From the NCBI GenBank assembly GCA_017882935.1, contig JADGOP010000019.1:1-13308 (forward strand): DNA of 13,308 nt, in the 5' to 3' direction. The first letter of the stretch is position 1. The number at the start of each line of letters is the position of its first letter. Below, piece by piece: positions 1-6,712 of this stretch. This DNA is from Actinomycetota bacterium (GTDB lineage: Bacteria > Actinomycetota > Acidimicrobiia > Acidimicrobiales > Iamiaceae). The notes below the pieces were generated by a model. The model saw only the letters and a list, made by a program, of their open reading frames with translations, was not told the origin of the DNA and did not search any database. The translations under genes and the position numbers were made by a program.

Positions 1-2
1 CG

Positions 3-644
3 TGGCACGCCGACGACATCGCCGCGGCAGCCGAGGCGGGGCCCGCCGGGGTGGTCGTGCCGAAGGTGAACTCGGCCGACGACGTGCATGCCATCGTCGA
101 CGGGCTGGTCAAGGGGGGCGCTCCTGACCACACCCGGATCTGGGCGATGGTCGAGACGCCCGTGGCCATGCTCGACGCGGTCGCCATCGCGGGCGCCTCC
201 GACCGCCTCGCGGTGCTCGTCATGGGCACCAACGACCTCGCCAAGGAACTGCACGCCGAGCACGTGCCCGGCCGCCAGCCGCTCCTCACCGGGCTCGGCC
301 TGTGCCTGCTCGCGGCCCGCGCCACCGGCAAGGTGATCCTCGACGGCGTCTACAACGACATCACCGACGCCGCCGGCTTCGAGGCCGAGTGCCTGCAGGG
401 TCGCCAGCTCGGGTTCGACGGCAAGACCCTCATCCACCCCAGCCAGATCGAGCCGGCCAACGCGGTGTGGGCCCCCACGGCGGAGGCCATCGACGACGCC
501 CGCGAGCTCATCGCCACGTTCGACGACGCGATCGCCGGCGGCAAGGGTGTGGTCACGCACAAGGGCCGCATGATCGAGAACCTGCACGTCGACAACGCCC
601 GCCGCGTGCTGGCCGTGGCCGACGCCATCGCCGCCCGCACCTGA
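3..644 (+). CDS. CitE/HpcH-HpaI family CoA-ester lyase (5' end outside window)
   Basis: The reading frame is open from the first base, so this is the C-terminal 213 residues of a longer protein; the family usually has about 270-320. Enzymes of this (beta/alpha)8 family cleave or form C-C bonds in CoA esters such as malyl-CoA, beta-methylmalyl-CoA or citramalyl-CoA, using Mg2+. Visible family marks are WAMVETPVAM, with the likely metal-binding Glu, then MGTNDLAKEL, LDGVYNDI, GFDGKTLIHPSQI and the ANAVWAP segment, all in the order expected for CitE-like lyases. The last third (IAGGKGV...GRMIENLHVDNAR) is the usual C-terminal helix and cap. It ends in TGA 114 nt before the next gene. The substrate cannot be read from the fragment: malyl-CoA or citramalyl-CoA lyase are both possible. 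Family assignment is strong; exact activity is inferred. Confidence 0.93.
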   Translation, partial: WHADDIAAAAEAGPAGVVVPKVNSADDVHAIVDGLVKGGAPDHTRIWAMVETPVAMLDAVAIAGASDRLAVLVMGTNDLAKELHAEHVPGRQPLLTGLGLCLLAARATGKVILDGVYNDITDAAGFEAECLQGRQLGFDGKTLIHPSQIEPANAVWAPTAEAIDDARELIATFDDAIAGGKGVVTHKGRMIENLHVDNARRVLAVADAIAART

Positions 645-746
645 CCCCGGGGGGCGACCCGTGGTCTGTCGCCCGCCCCTGTCCGACGCCGGCGATGAGT
701 TCGACACGACGGCAGCGTCTTGCACAGGAACGCAACGCCACCCGGC

Positions 747-753
747 AAGGAGA
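747..753 (+). promoter_or_regulatory. Shine-Dalgarno AAGGAGA
   Basis: AAGGAGA ends 5 nt before the ATG at 759. It decides this start over an in-frame TTG at 720. The upstream gap 645-758 contains no TA dinucleotide, so no TANNNT-type -10 box is visible there. Confidence 0.8.
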
Positions 754-758
754 ACACC

Positions 759-1376
759 ATGGGCAAGCTCATCGTGACCGAGTTCGTGACGCTCGACGGA
801 GTGGCACAGGCACCTGGAGGGCCCGACGAGGACCGCGACGGCGGCTTCGCCCACGGCGGGTGGCAGGCGCCACTGGTGGACCAGGAGTCGGGCGGGGTCA
901 TGTTCGAGCAGGCGAGGCGCATGGACGCCCTGCTCCTCGGGCGAAGGACCTACGAGACCTTTGCCGACTACTGGCCGAACGCTCCGCAGGAGAGCCCGTT
1001 CACCGGTCTGCTCAACGGCGTCCCCAAGTACGTTGCCAGCCGCACGCTCGCTGGCTCTCTCGCCTGGCAGGGGTCGACGCTGGTCGCCGACGACCTCGCC
1101 GAGAGCATCACCACCCTCAAGGGGCGCCACGACGAGGTCCACGTCATCGGCAGTCTCGACCTCTTGCAGTCGCTGCTGCGCTTCGGCCTCGTCGACCGGA
1201 TGAACCTGTGGGTGTACCCGCTGCTGCTCGGCAGCGGCAAGCAGGTGTTCGCCGACGGGACCGTGCCGACGGCGCTGCGCCTCACCGAATCGGTCACCTA
1301 CCCCAGCGGCACGCTCCACCTCACGTACGAGACCGCCGGCGTGCCCACCTACGGCAGCCTCGCCAACGAGGAGTAG
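759..1376 (+). CDS. Dihydrofolate reductase-like (RibD C-terminal domain) protein
   Basis: This 205-residue protein has the DHFR/RibD-C fold of small NADPH-dependent reductases. The N-terminus (LIVTEFVTLDGVAQAPGG) is the usual first strand and loop. GRRTYETFADYWP (about residues 61-73) is the hallmark motif of this family. EVHVIGSLDLLQSLLR followed by GLVDRMNLWVYPLLLGSGKQVF is the conserved C-terminal nucleotide-binding half. Length and order match stand-alone actinobacterial members, often annotated YyaP/YwjB-like. These are not the housekeeping folate enzyme, and their substrate is mostly unknown. The ATG is supported by a strong SD. The gene is alone on this strand and converges on the hydrolase downstream. 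Family is confident; any specific reduction is not claimed. Confidence 0.92.
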   Translation: MGKLIVTEFVTLDGVAQAPGGPDEDRDGGFAHGGWQAPLVDQESGGVMFEQARRMDALLLGRRTYETFADYWPNAPQESPFTGLLNGVPKYVASRTLAGSLAWQGSTLVADDLAESITTLKGRHDEVHVIGSLDLLQSLLRFGLVDRMNLWVYPLLLGSGKQVFADGTVPTALRLTESVTYPSGTLHLTYETAGVPTYGSLANEE

Positions 1377-1394
1377 GACCCGATCCGGGGGTCC
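1376..1394. terminator. Weak hairpin between convergent genes
   Basis: GGACCC (1376-1381) can pair with GGGTCC (1389-1394) around a 7-nt loop, starting on the last base of the upstream stop codon. It lies in the 70-nt gap between two convergent genes, so it could serve either strand. There is no T-run and the stem is only 6 bp. Confidence 0.3.
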
Positions 1395-1446
1395 CGGAAC
1401 ACCCCGCCCCGACCACTCCAGCCACTCAGCGACGGGCCACCGGCGC

Positions 1447-2133
1447 CTAGCCCAGGTGCATGTTGAAGAAGTCGATGGTGCGCTCCCACGCCTCGTGGGC
1501 CGCTTCCTCGTCGAACACCTCGGGGCGGGTGTCGTTGAAGAAGGCGTGGTCGGCGCGCTCGTAGATGAACATCTCGGCTGACTTGCCCAGGTCACGCAGC
1601 TGGGCCTCGAGGGCGCGTGCCTTGTCGGGGGTGAAGAAGCCGTCCTGGCCCGCGTAGTGCCCCTGCACCCCGCCCTGCAGCTTCGTCCAGTCGGGCTCGG
1701 CGTCGGGCCACGGGATCAGCCCGTAGTACGGCGCCACGGCCTTGACCTCGTCGGGCTTGGTGCATGCCAGCACGAGCGCCAGGCCACCACCCATGCAGAA
1801 GCCCACGACGCCGACGCCGCGACCCCGCACGTGCTCGCTGGCGCCGAGGAAGTCGACCGCGCCGGACATGTCGCGTGCGGCCTCGTCGATGTTGAGCGCC
1901 ATCATGAGCTTGCCGGCCTCGTCGGGCTCGGTGGTGGTCTTGCCGTGGAACAGGTCGGGAGCCAGGGCGGTGAAGCCCTGGGCGGCGAAGCGGTCGCACA
2001 CGTCCTTGATGTGGGGCACCAGCCCCCACCACTCCTGGATCACGATCACGCCCGGACCGGCCCCCTCGACCGAGGGCGCCAGGTAGCCCTGTGCCGTCCC
2101 ACCGTTGCTCGCGAACTCGACGATCTCACCCAT
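1447..2133 (-). CDS. Dienelactone hydrolase family protein
   Basis: This 228-residue cytoplasmic alpha/beta hydrolase has the normal length for the family. The DLH catalytic set is visible: Glu34 in VIQEWWGL, nucleophile Cys113 in GFCMGGG, Asp164 in GHYAGQDGFFTP and His196 in ERADHAFFND. A Cys rather than Ser nucleophile is characteristic of DLH. The type enzyme opens dienelactone to maleylacetate in (chloro)catechol degradation, but most paralogues have other or unknown ester/lactone substrates, and no catechol-pathway genes are next to it. The ATG at 2133 begins at the conserved N-terminus. A longer open frame to 2289 adds a basic, Pro-rich stretch with no family similarity. There is no SD; a TAGTGT box ends 7 nt upstream, so the message is probably leaderless. 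Family is certain; substrate unknown. Confidence 0.95.
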   Translation of the reverse strand: MGEIVEFASNGGTAQGYLAPSVEGAGPGVIVIQEWWGLVPHIKDVCDRFAAQGFTALAPDLFHGKTTTEPDEAGKLMMALNIDEAARDMSGAVDFLGASEHVRGRGVGVVGFCMGGGLALVLACTKPDEVKAVAPYYGLIPWPDAEPDWTKLQGGVQGHYAGQDGFFTPDKARALEAQLRDLGKSAEMFIYERADHAFFNDTRPEVFDEEAAHEAWERTIDFFNMHLG

Positions 2134-2140
2134 GGCCAGG

Positions 2141-2146
2141 ACACTA
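2141..2146 (-). promoter_or_regulatory. -10 box TAGTGT, leaderless promoter of the hydrolase
   Basis: On the minus strand, GGTAGTGT is followed by 7 nt and then the ATG at 2133, so transcription would start at or next to the start codon. No clear -35 is seen 17-18 bp upstream. Confidence 0.5.
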
Positions 2147-2177
2147 CCGATCACGTCACCGCGGCGACGGCTTCGGG

Positions 2178-2183
2178 TACGGT
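2178..2183 (+). promoter_or_regulatory. Candidate -10 box TACGGT for the phosphoesterase
   Basis: GGTACGGT lies in the 120-bp divergent gap, on the strand of the exported phosphoesterase. It would give a 5' leader of about 60 nt that includes the SD. There is no convincing -35. Confidence 0.35.
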
Positions 2184-2230
2184 GCGCCGGCAGGTCGAGA
2201 ACCGCACGACGCGCCGCACCGACCAGGTCG

Positions 2231-2244
2231 GGAGGCGAGGGAGG
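2231..2244 (+). promoter_or_regulatory. Purine-rich Shine-Dalgarno region
   Basis: Two overlapping GGAGG/GGGAGG cores precede the GTG at 2254; the second, GGAGG at 2240-2244, ends 9 nt before it. This supports that GTG as start, because the long open frame farther upstream overlaps the divergent hydrolase. Confidence 0.6.
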
Positions 2245-2253
2245 CCGGGGGAC

Positions 2254-3786
2254 GTGGCGAAGCGTTGGTCGGCACGGGGCGAGCAGCACGCCCTGGAGGT
2301 GGACGCGTCACGCCGGCGCGTCCTGATGGGCATGCTCGCCTCCGCGGGCGTGGTCGCGGCGGGGTCGGGCGTGAGCCCCTGGGCGGCCCAGCGCGAGGCC
2401 CGCGCGAGCGGCCTGATCCTGGCGCCCGGGAGCCGGCCGTTCCCGGCGCGACCCGAGGGCGTCGACACCCTTCCGCAGATCGAGCACATCGTGATCTACA
2501 TGCAGGAGAACCAGTCCTACGACCACTACTTCGGCACCCTCGGCCGGGGCGACGGCTTCACGCTCGGGCCCGGTGGCGTTCCCACCAACTCGAACCTCGA
2601 CGCCTCCGACGTGTTGGTGCCGGTCTTCCACCAGGCCAGCACCTGTGACTCGATCTCGGGCGACCACTCCTGGAACGGCACCCACCTGGAGTGGAACGGC
2701 GGCGCCATGGACGGCTTCGCCAAGGTGAGCGGCCACAACGTGATGGGCTACTACGACGAGACGAACCTGCCCTTCTACCACGGCCTCGCGGAGACCTTCC
2801 CGATCTGCGACCGGTGGTTCTCGTCGGTCCTGGGCCCCACCTATCCCAACCGCCGCTACCTCCAGGCCGCGACCTCCGCGGGCATCGTGGCCACCGACAC
2901 GGCCGAGGTCCTGGCCACACCCACCGCGCCCAACGGCACCATCTGGGAGCGCCTCGACGCCCACGGCATCAGCTGGGTCGACTACGCCATCGACATCTGG
3001 GAGGTGCTGCTCTGGCCCACCAGCGACCCCGCCGCGTTCCTGGCGCACAACGCGCCCAACCGCAAGCTCTTCCCCGACTTCCTCGCCGACTGCCTGGCGG
3101 GCACGCTGCCGCAGGTGAGCATCATCGGGCCCGGGGTGCACGACCAGTACGACGAGGGGTCGCGCGACGTGCAGAACGGTGAGGCGTACAGCGCGTCGAT
3201 CATCAACGCGGTGCTGGGCAGCCCGCTGTGGGAGAAGACGGCCCTCTTCTTCACCTACGACGAGCACGGTGGGGGCTACGACCACGTCCCGCCCCCGGCT
3301 GCGGTCGCGCCTGACAGCATCGCCCCCCGCATCACCGTGCCTCCCGACCAGTCGGGCGACTTCGCCCAGTACGGCATCCGCGTGCCGGGCTTCGTGGTCT
3401 CCCCGTTCGCCAAGCGCGACTACGTGTCGCACGTGGTCCACGACCACACGTCGATCCTCAAGTTCATCGAGACCAAGTGGAACCTCGGCGCGATGACCTA
3501 CCGCGACGCCAACGCCGACAACCTGCTCGACTCGTTCGACTTCGCGCATCCCGGGTTCGTCGACCCCCCGTTCCTCCCCGACCCGGGGCTCCCGGCCGCA
3601 GGCAGCCCCTGCCAGCCGCAGCCCCGACCGCCGATGAACCCGCGCACGCCACCCACCACGACGACCACGACCACGGCGGCGGGACCCACGTCGACCACCG
3701 GTGCGACGACGACGACGCCCGGCGGCGTCGCGCCCGCGAGCAGCCCCGCCACCGCGGTGTCGGCCACGCCCCGCTACACCGGCTGA
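2254..3786 (+). CDS. Tat-exported phosphoesterase (phospholipase C / acid phosphatase family)
   Basis: From the GTG this is a 510-residue protein. Residues 19-25 (SRRRVLM) form a twin-arginine motif followed by a short Ala/Gly-rich hydrophobic stretch (26-45), so it should be exported folded by the Tat pathway, as are bacterial phospholipases C. The mature part carries the family's ordered motifs: MQENQSYDHYFGTL (83-96) with the metal/nucleophile-region Asn-Asp, GPTYPNRRYLQAATSAG (194-210), TYDEHGGGYDH (334-344), RVPGFVVSPFA (376-386) and DHTSILKFIETKW (397-409). This metallo-phosphoesterase family hydrolyses phospholipids or phosphomonoesters outside the cytoplasm. After about residue 455 comes a Pro- and Thr-rich tail with runs of Thr and no recognisable anchor. 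Phospholipase C versus acid phosphatase cannot be decided from sequence. The gene may serve phosphate scavenging; that is inference. Confidence 0.93.
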   Translation: MAKRWSARGEQHALEVDASRRRVLMGMLASAGVVAAGSGVSPWAAQREARASGLILAPGSRPFPARPEGVDTLPQIEHIVIYMQENQSYDHYFGTLGRGDGFTLGPGGVPTNSNLDASDVLVPVFHQASTCDSISGDHSWNGTHLEWNGGAMDGFAKVSGHNVMGYYDETNLPFYHGLAETFPICDRWFSSVLGPTYPNRRYLQAATSAGIVATDTAEVLATPTAPNGTIWERLDAHGISWVDYAIDIWEVLLWPTSDPAAFLAHNAPNRKLFPDFLADCLAGTLPQVSIIGPGVHDQYDEGSRDVQNGEAYSASIINAVLGSPLWEKTALFFTYDEHGGGYDHVPPPAAVAPDSIAPRITVPPDQSGDFAQYGIRVPGFVVSPFAKRDYVSHVVHDHTSILKFIETKWNLGAMTYRDANADNLLDSFDFAHPGFVDPPFLPDPGLPAAGSPCQPQPRPPMNPRTPPTTTTTTTAAGPTSTTGATTTTPGGVAPASSPATAVSATPRYTG

Positions 3787-3793
3787 TCAGCCG
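3780..3793. repeat. 14-bp perfect palindrome formed by two abutting stop codons
   Basis: CGGCTGATCAGCCG is fully self-complementary. Its centre TGATCA is the TGA of the plus-strand gene (3784-3786) directly followed by the reversed TGA of the minus-strand gene (3787-3789). The two convergent genes therefore have no intergenic base. It could fold as a small hairpin in either transcript. Confidence 0.9.
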
Positions 3794-4608
3794 CGCAGCA
3801 GCTCGGGGGCGACCGGGCAGTCGGTGCGACGCACGGCATCGGCCGGGGACTCGAGCCCGGCCGGACCGACCACGTGGCTCACGAGGGCCGACGGCACCAC
3901 CTCGAAGCCCCGCTCCCAGGGCTCGCCCATCGCGTCGAGGCCGTGCTCGACGCGATCCCACACCCGCGGGGGCAGGTAGCGACCCACGCCTGCGGCCATC
4001 CACACCTGCCGTCCCTCGTGGTGGGCGACCGCCGCCGCGGCGAAGCTCCCTGCGGGAGCGATGAACCCGGCGACACTCGCGGCCGCCGCTTCGAGCGCCA
4101 CGACGTCGGCGTCGGCGGCCGCGCCACCGAGGCCCTCGGCGGGCACCTCGATGGTGGGCGCGTCGGCATCGAGGTCGTCGATGTCGTCGTCCCACCAGCG
4201 ATCCGAACGCGAGCGCAGCCGCCCGCCGGTGGTGCACCCGCTGCTGAGCACGGTGAGGTCGCCGCGCCGGCCCAGCGCCGCCTGCAGCGGTCCGCTCCAG
4301 CCGACGGCGAGCAGCCGCGAGGACTCCGGCAGCGCGTCGACGAGCCTCCGACCGGTGTGATCGGCGTCGAGCTCGTCGGCCGACCGCCACGCCTCGGCGA
4401 CGGGGTCGGGCGCCACGAGCACCCGCGAGCACAACCACCACAGCGGGCCCGAGAGCGGGTGCCGGGCCACGATGCGACGGCACGCCATGACGAGCCCGGC
4501 CGGGTCGTCGGCGAACCCCGCAAGCGCACCCGCGGTCTCGCGGGCGAGGAGGTTGGTGTCGGCGCCCGATGCCCGGGCCACGAACCTGAGGCGCTCGATG
4601 GGGTGCAT
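3787..4608 (-). CDS. Uncharacterised protein with faint eIF-2B-like features
   Basis: I do not recognise this 273-residue protein securely. It is soluble, with no signal peptide or membrane helix. The first 65 residues are helical (ADTNLLARETAGALAGF, MACRRIVARHPLSGPLWWLCSRVL). The second half has a Rossmann-like alternation: RLLAVGWSGPLQAAL (98-112), DLTVLSS (117-123), ADADVVALEAAAASVAGFIAPAGSFAAAAVAHHEGRQ (about 165-201) and VWMAAGVGRYLPPRVWD (202-218). The pattern of buried strand, small-residue turn and Ala-rich helix recalls eIF-2B/ribose-1,5-bisphosphate isomerase-like proteins, but their catalytic residues are not evident. Residues 138-151 are strikingly Trp/Asp-rich (WWDDDIDDLDADAP). 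The ATG is supported by GGGGAGGA on the minus strand with 4 nt spacing. It begins 13 nt after the membrane-protein gene, so the two are very likely one operon. Function unknown. Confidence 0.85.
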   Translation of the reverse strand: MHPIERLRFVARASGADTNLLARETAGALAGFADDPAGLVMACRRIVARHPLSGPLWWLCSRVLVAPDPVAEAWRSADELDADHTGRRLVDALPESSRLLAVGWSGPLQAALGRRGDLTVLSSGCTTGGRLRSRSDRWWDDDIDDLDADAPTIEVPAEGLGGAAADADVVALEAAAASVAGFIAPAGSFAAAAVAHHEGRQVWMAAGVGRYLPPRVWDRVEHGLDAMGEPWERGFEVVPSALVSHVVGPAGLESPADAVRRTDCPVAPELLRG

Positions 4609-4621
4609 GCGTCCTCCCCGA

Positions 4622-5110
4622 CTAGAGGCCGGGCTTCCAGATCATGTCGATGAGCTGCAGGAGCAGCAGCAGGTGCAGGCTGCCGTAGAACATCGCGAGG
4701 CGCTGCTCGGCCGCCACCTTGCCCTCGCGCAGCGCCCGCTGGGCGGGCACCAGGCCGACGAAGAAGATGGCGATCATGATGAACCACAGCACCAGGCCCA
4801 TGGAGATCCAGGTCTGGCTGAAGGCGAAGTGGTCCGGACTGGGTGCCTTGTCGGACATGCCGATCAGGGCGAAGCCGAAGAGCCCGGCGAGCACGATCGC
4901 GCTGCCGTGCACGAGGGGGTTCATCACGCCCGTGAGCGCTTCCGACCCCACAGGGCCCGTCTTGCCCTCGACCGGCGTCTCCGCGGTGAGGCGGGCGTGG
5001 CGGTTGAGGACCGGCCAGACGAACGCGGGGGCGAACGCGGCGACGACGGCGAGGATGTGCAGCAGGAAGAAGAGGCGGTAGCCGAACGAGTCGGCGGACG
5101 CGAGCAGCAC
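4622..5110 (-). CDS. Four-helix integral membrane protein (DUF2269/CopD-like)
   Basis: This 162-residue protein has four predicted transmembrane segments, at about residues 11-35, 63-85, 99-122 and 138-158. His18 and His148 lie in helices 1 and 4, and His68 lies near the start of helix 2. Such His-bearing helices are seen in small DUF2269/CopD-like membrane proteins and can bind haem or metal, but no binding is shown here. The GTG start at 5110 is set by GGAGGT 6 nt upstream. The longer open frame to 5230 adds a basic, Pro/Gly-rich stretch and runs through a large hairpin, so it is rejected. The gene leads a two-gene operon with the uncharacterised protein ending at 3787. Membrane nature is seen directly; family and role are tentative. 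Confidence 0.85.
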   Translation of the reverse strand: MLLASADSFGYRLFFLLHILAVVAAFAPAFVWPVLNRHARLTAETPVEGKTGPVGSEALTGVMNPLVHGSAIVLAGLFGFALIGMSDKAPSPDHFAFSQTWISMGLVLWFIMIAIFFVGLVPAQRALREGKVAAEQRLAMFYGSLHLLLLLQLIDMIWKPGL

Positions 5111-5116
5111 AGAGGT

Positions 5117-5122
5117 ACCTCC
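5117..5122 (-). promoter_or_regulatory. Shine-Dalgarno GGAGGT
   Basis: On the minus strand, GGAGGT is followed by 6 nt and the GTG at 5110. It decides that start against the upstream in-frame ATG at 5230. Confidence 0.75.
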
Positions 5123-5141
5123 GGTGGGTGACGTTGGCCCC

Positions 5142-5147
5142 ACCCTA
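5142..5147 (-). promoter_or_regulatory. -10 box TAGGGT for the membrane-protein operon
   Basis: GGTAGGGT on the minus strand would place the transcription start about 25 nt before the GTG, with the SD inside the leader. It matches the G-N-TANNGT boxes of the leaderless genes in this window. Confidence 0.4.
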
Positions 5148-5187
5148 CCGAGGCGCCCCGCGGGTGCCCGGAGCCGCCCTCCACCCG

Positions 5188-5234
5188 TTCTTTGAAGCGA
5201 ACCCCACCTGGGCGGTGGGATTTCGTTCAAAGAA
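5188..5234 (-). terminator. Long 19-bp hairpin just after fumC
   Basis: TTCTTTGAA (5188-5196) pairs with TTCAAAGAA (5226-5234). After a single bulged base, CGAA (5198-5201) pairs with TTCG (5222-5225). CCCACC (5203-5208) then pairs with GGTGGG (5214-5219) around a 5-nt loop. The structure begins 12 nt past the fumC stop and lies upstream of the next minus-strand promoter box, so a fumC terminator is the natural reading. No U-run follows it; U-less hairpin terminators are described in actinobacteria. The outer 9 bp are AT-rich, unlike their surroundings. Confidence 0.6.
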
Positions 5235-5246
5235 GGCGGGAGGGGG

Positions 5247-6662
5247 TCAGCGCTGGATGCCGCCGTGGGTCATGCGCAGGACGTCGAAGGCCCGGTCGAG
5301 CTCCTCGTCGGAGAGCAGGCCCTGCTCGTGCACCAGCTCACGGATGGAGCGACCGGTGCGGACGCTCTCCTTCACCAGGGCCGAGGCCTTCTCGTAGCCG
5401 AGGTAGGGGTTGAGCGAGGTGCCGAGCGACGGCGAGGCCTCGGCGTAGGCCCGGCACCGCTCGTCGTCGGCCTCGATGCCCGCGACGCACCGGTCGGCGA
5501 AGAGCCAGCTCACGTTCGTGAGCAGCTGGATCGAGTCGAGGACGTTCGCCGCCATCATCGGCACGTAGACGTTGAGCTCGAAGTTGCCCTGGGTCCCGCC
5601 GAACGCGACGGCGGCGTCGTTGCCGAAGACCTGGGCCGCCACCTGGGTGACCGCCTCGGCGAGGACCGGGTTGACCTTGCCCGGCATGATCGACGACCCC
5701 GGCTGCAGGTCGGGCAGGTGGATCTCCGCGAGGCCGGCCCGGGGACCGGAGCCCATCCAGCGGATGTCGTTGGCGATCTTGGTGAGCGAGACAGCCACGG
5801 TGCGCAGGTGGCCCGAGACCTCGACGAGGTCGTCTCGCGCGCCCTGTGACGCGAAGTGGTCGGGTGCCTCGACGAGCGGCAGGCCGGTGCGCTCGGCCAG
5901 CCCGGCGATGACGGTTCGGGCGAAGCCCGCCGGTGCGTTGATCCCCGTGCCCACGGCCGTGCCCCCGAGGGGCAGGCGGGAGAGGCGTGGCAGCGCGGCG
6001 TGCAGCCGCTCGAGGTCCTGGCCGACCTGCGCCGCGTAGCCCCCGAACTCCTGCCCGAGCGTGACCGGGGTGGCGTCCATGAGGTGGGTCCGACCGGCCT
6101 TGACCACGTCGGCGAACTCGTCGCGCCGTTCGGCGAGCGCCCGCTGCAGGTGCTCGAGCGCCGGCACGAGGTCGTCGACCACCGCCTCGGCGACGGCGAG
6201 GTGCACGGCCGAGGGGAAGACGTCGTTCGACGACTGCGAGGCGTTCACGTGGTCGTTCGGGTGCACCGACCCGGCCCGACCGAGGCGTTCGGACGCGAGC
6301 GAGGCGATGACCTCGTTGGCGTTCATGTTCGACGACGTGCCCGACCCGGTCTGGAAGACGTCGACGGGGAACTCGTCGTCCCAGGCACCGTCGGCGACCT
6401 CGGACGCGGCGGCCACGATGGCGTCGGCGACGGCGCCCTCGACCCCGGGAACGTCGGCGAGCCCGGCGTTGGCGTGGGCCGCCTCGAGCTTCACCAGGGC
6501 GAGCGCCCGGATCAGGCGGCGGGTGATCGGGCGACCCGAGATCGGGAAGTTCTCGACGGCCCGCTGCGTCTGCGCCCCCCACCTCGCCGCCCGGGGCACG
6601 CGGACCTCGCCCAGCGAGTCGCGCTCGACGCGGAACCCCTCATCGCCCTCGGCGCCTGGCAT
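5247..6662 (-). CDS. fumC: Class II fumarate hydratase
   Basis: This 471-residue enzyme interconverts fumarate and L-malate in the TCA cycle as an oxygen-stable, cofactor-free homotetramer in the cytoplasm. All fumarase/aspartase superfamily regions are present: [14 protein letters not shown] (105-118), [21 protein letters not shown] (134-154), [19 protein letters not shown] (191-209) with the active-site His193, and the lyase signature [11 protein letters not shown] (322-332). Ser323, Lys329 and Asn331 match the catalytic Ser318, Lys324 and Asn326 of E. coli FumC. The HPNDHVN...NDVFP variant is typical of fumarase rather than aspartase. The ATG at 6662 fits the family N-terminus ([14 protein letters not shown]). 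There is no SD, and a TACGGT box lies 6 nt upstream, so the mRNA is probably leaderless. The gene starts 50 nt after the acyltransferase on the same strand but appears to have its own promoter. Confidence 0.97.
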   Translation of the reverse strand: MPGAEGDEGFRVERDSLGEVRVPRAARWGAQTQRAVENFPISGRPITRRLIRALALVKLEAAHANAGLADVPGVEGAVADAIVAAASEVADGAWDDEFPVDVFQTGSGTSSNMNANEVIASLASERLGRAGSVHPNDHVNASQSSNDVFPSAVHLAVAEAVVDDLVPALEHLQRALAERRDEFADVVKAGRTHLMDATPVTLGQEFGGYAAQVGQDLERLHAALPRLSRLPLGGTAVGTGINAPAGFARTVIAGLAERTGLPLVEAPDHFASQGARDDLVEVSGHLRTVAVSLTKIANDIRWMGSGPRAGLAEIHLPDLQPGSSIMPGKVNPVLAEAVTQVAAQVFGNDAAVAFGGTQGNFELNVYVPMMAANVLDSIQLLTNVSWLFADRCVAGIEADDERCRAYAEASPSLGTSLNPYLGYEKASALVKESVRTGRSIRELVHEQGLLSDEELDRAFDVLRMTHGGIQR

Positions 6663-6668
6663 GGCTGC

Positions 6669-6674
6669 ACCGTA
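6669..6674 (-). promoter_or_regulatory. -10 box TACGGT, leaderless promoter of fumC
   Basis: GATACGGT on the minus strand is followed by 6 nt and the ATG at 6662. It lies in the 50-nt gap after the acyltransferase gene. The -35 is unclear. Confidence 0.5.
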
Positions 6675-6712
6675 TCGGGAACGACCAGCTCGTGGACCCG
6701 GGACGGGTGGGA

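Noticed and set aside
1657..2253. A 199-codon upstream extension of the phosphoesterase frame.
   Set aside because: It runs antisense through the hydrolase. A Tat signal would not be expected 200 residues inside a protein, and an SD-supported GTG exists at 2254.
3650..3730. Dense ACC/ACG repeats that look like a short tandem repeat.
   Set aside because: They encode the Thr-rich tail of the phosphoesterase. The codons are mixed and no exact unit repeats, so this is protein-level low complexity.
3464..4483. A 339-codon Arg/Gly-rich frame on the minus strand spanning the convergent gene junction.
   Set aside because: It overlaps two better-supported genes, has low-complexity composition and has no recognisable domain.
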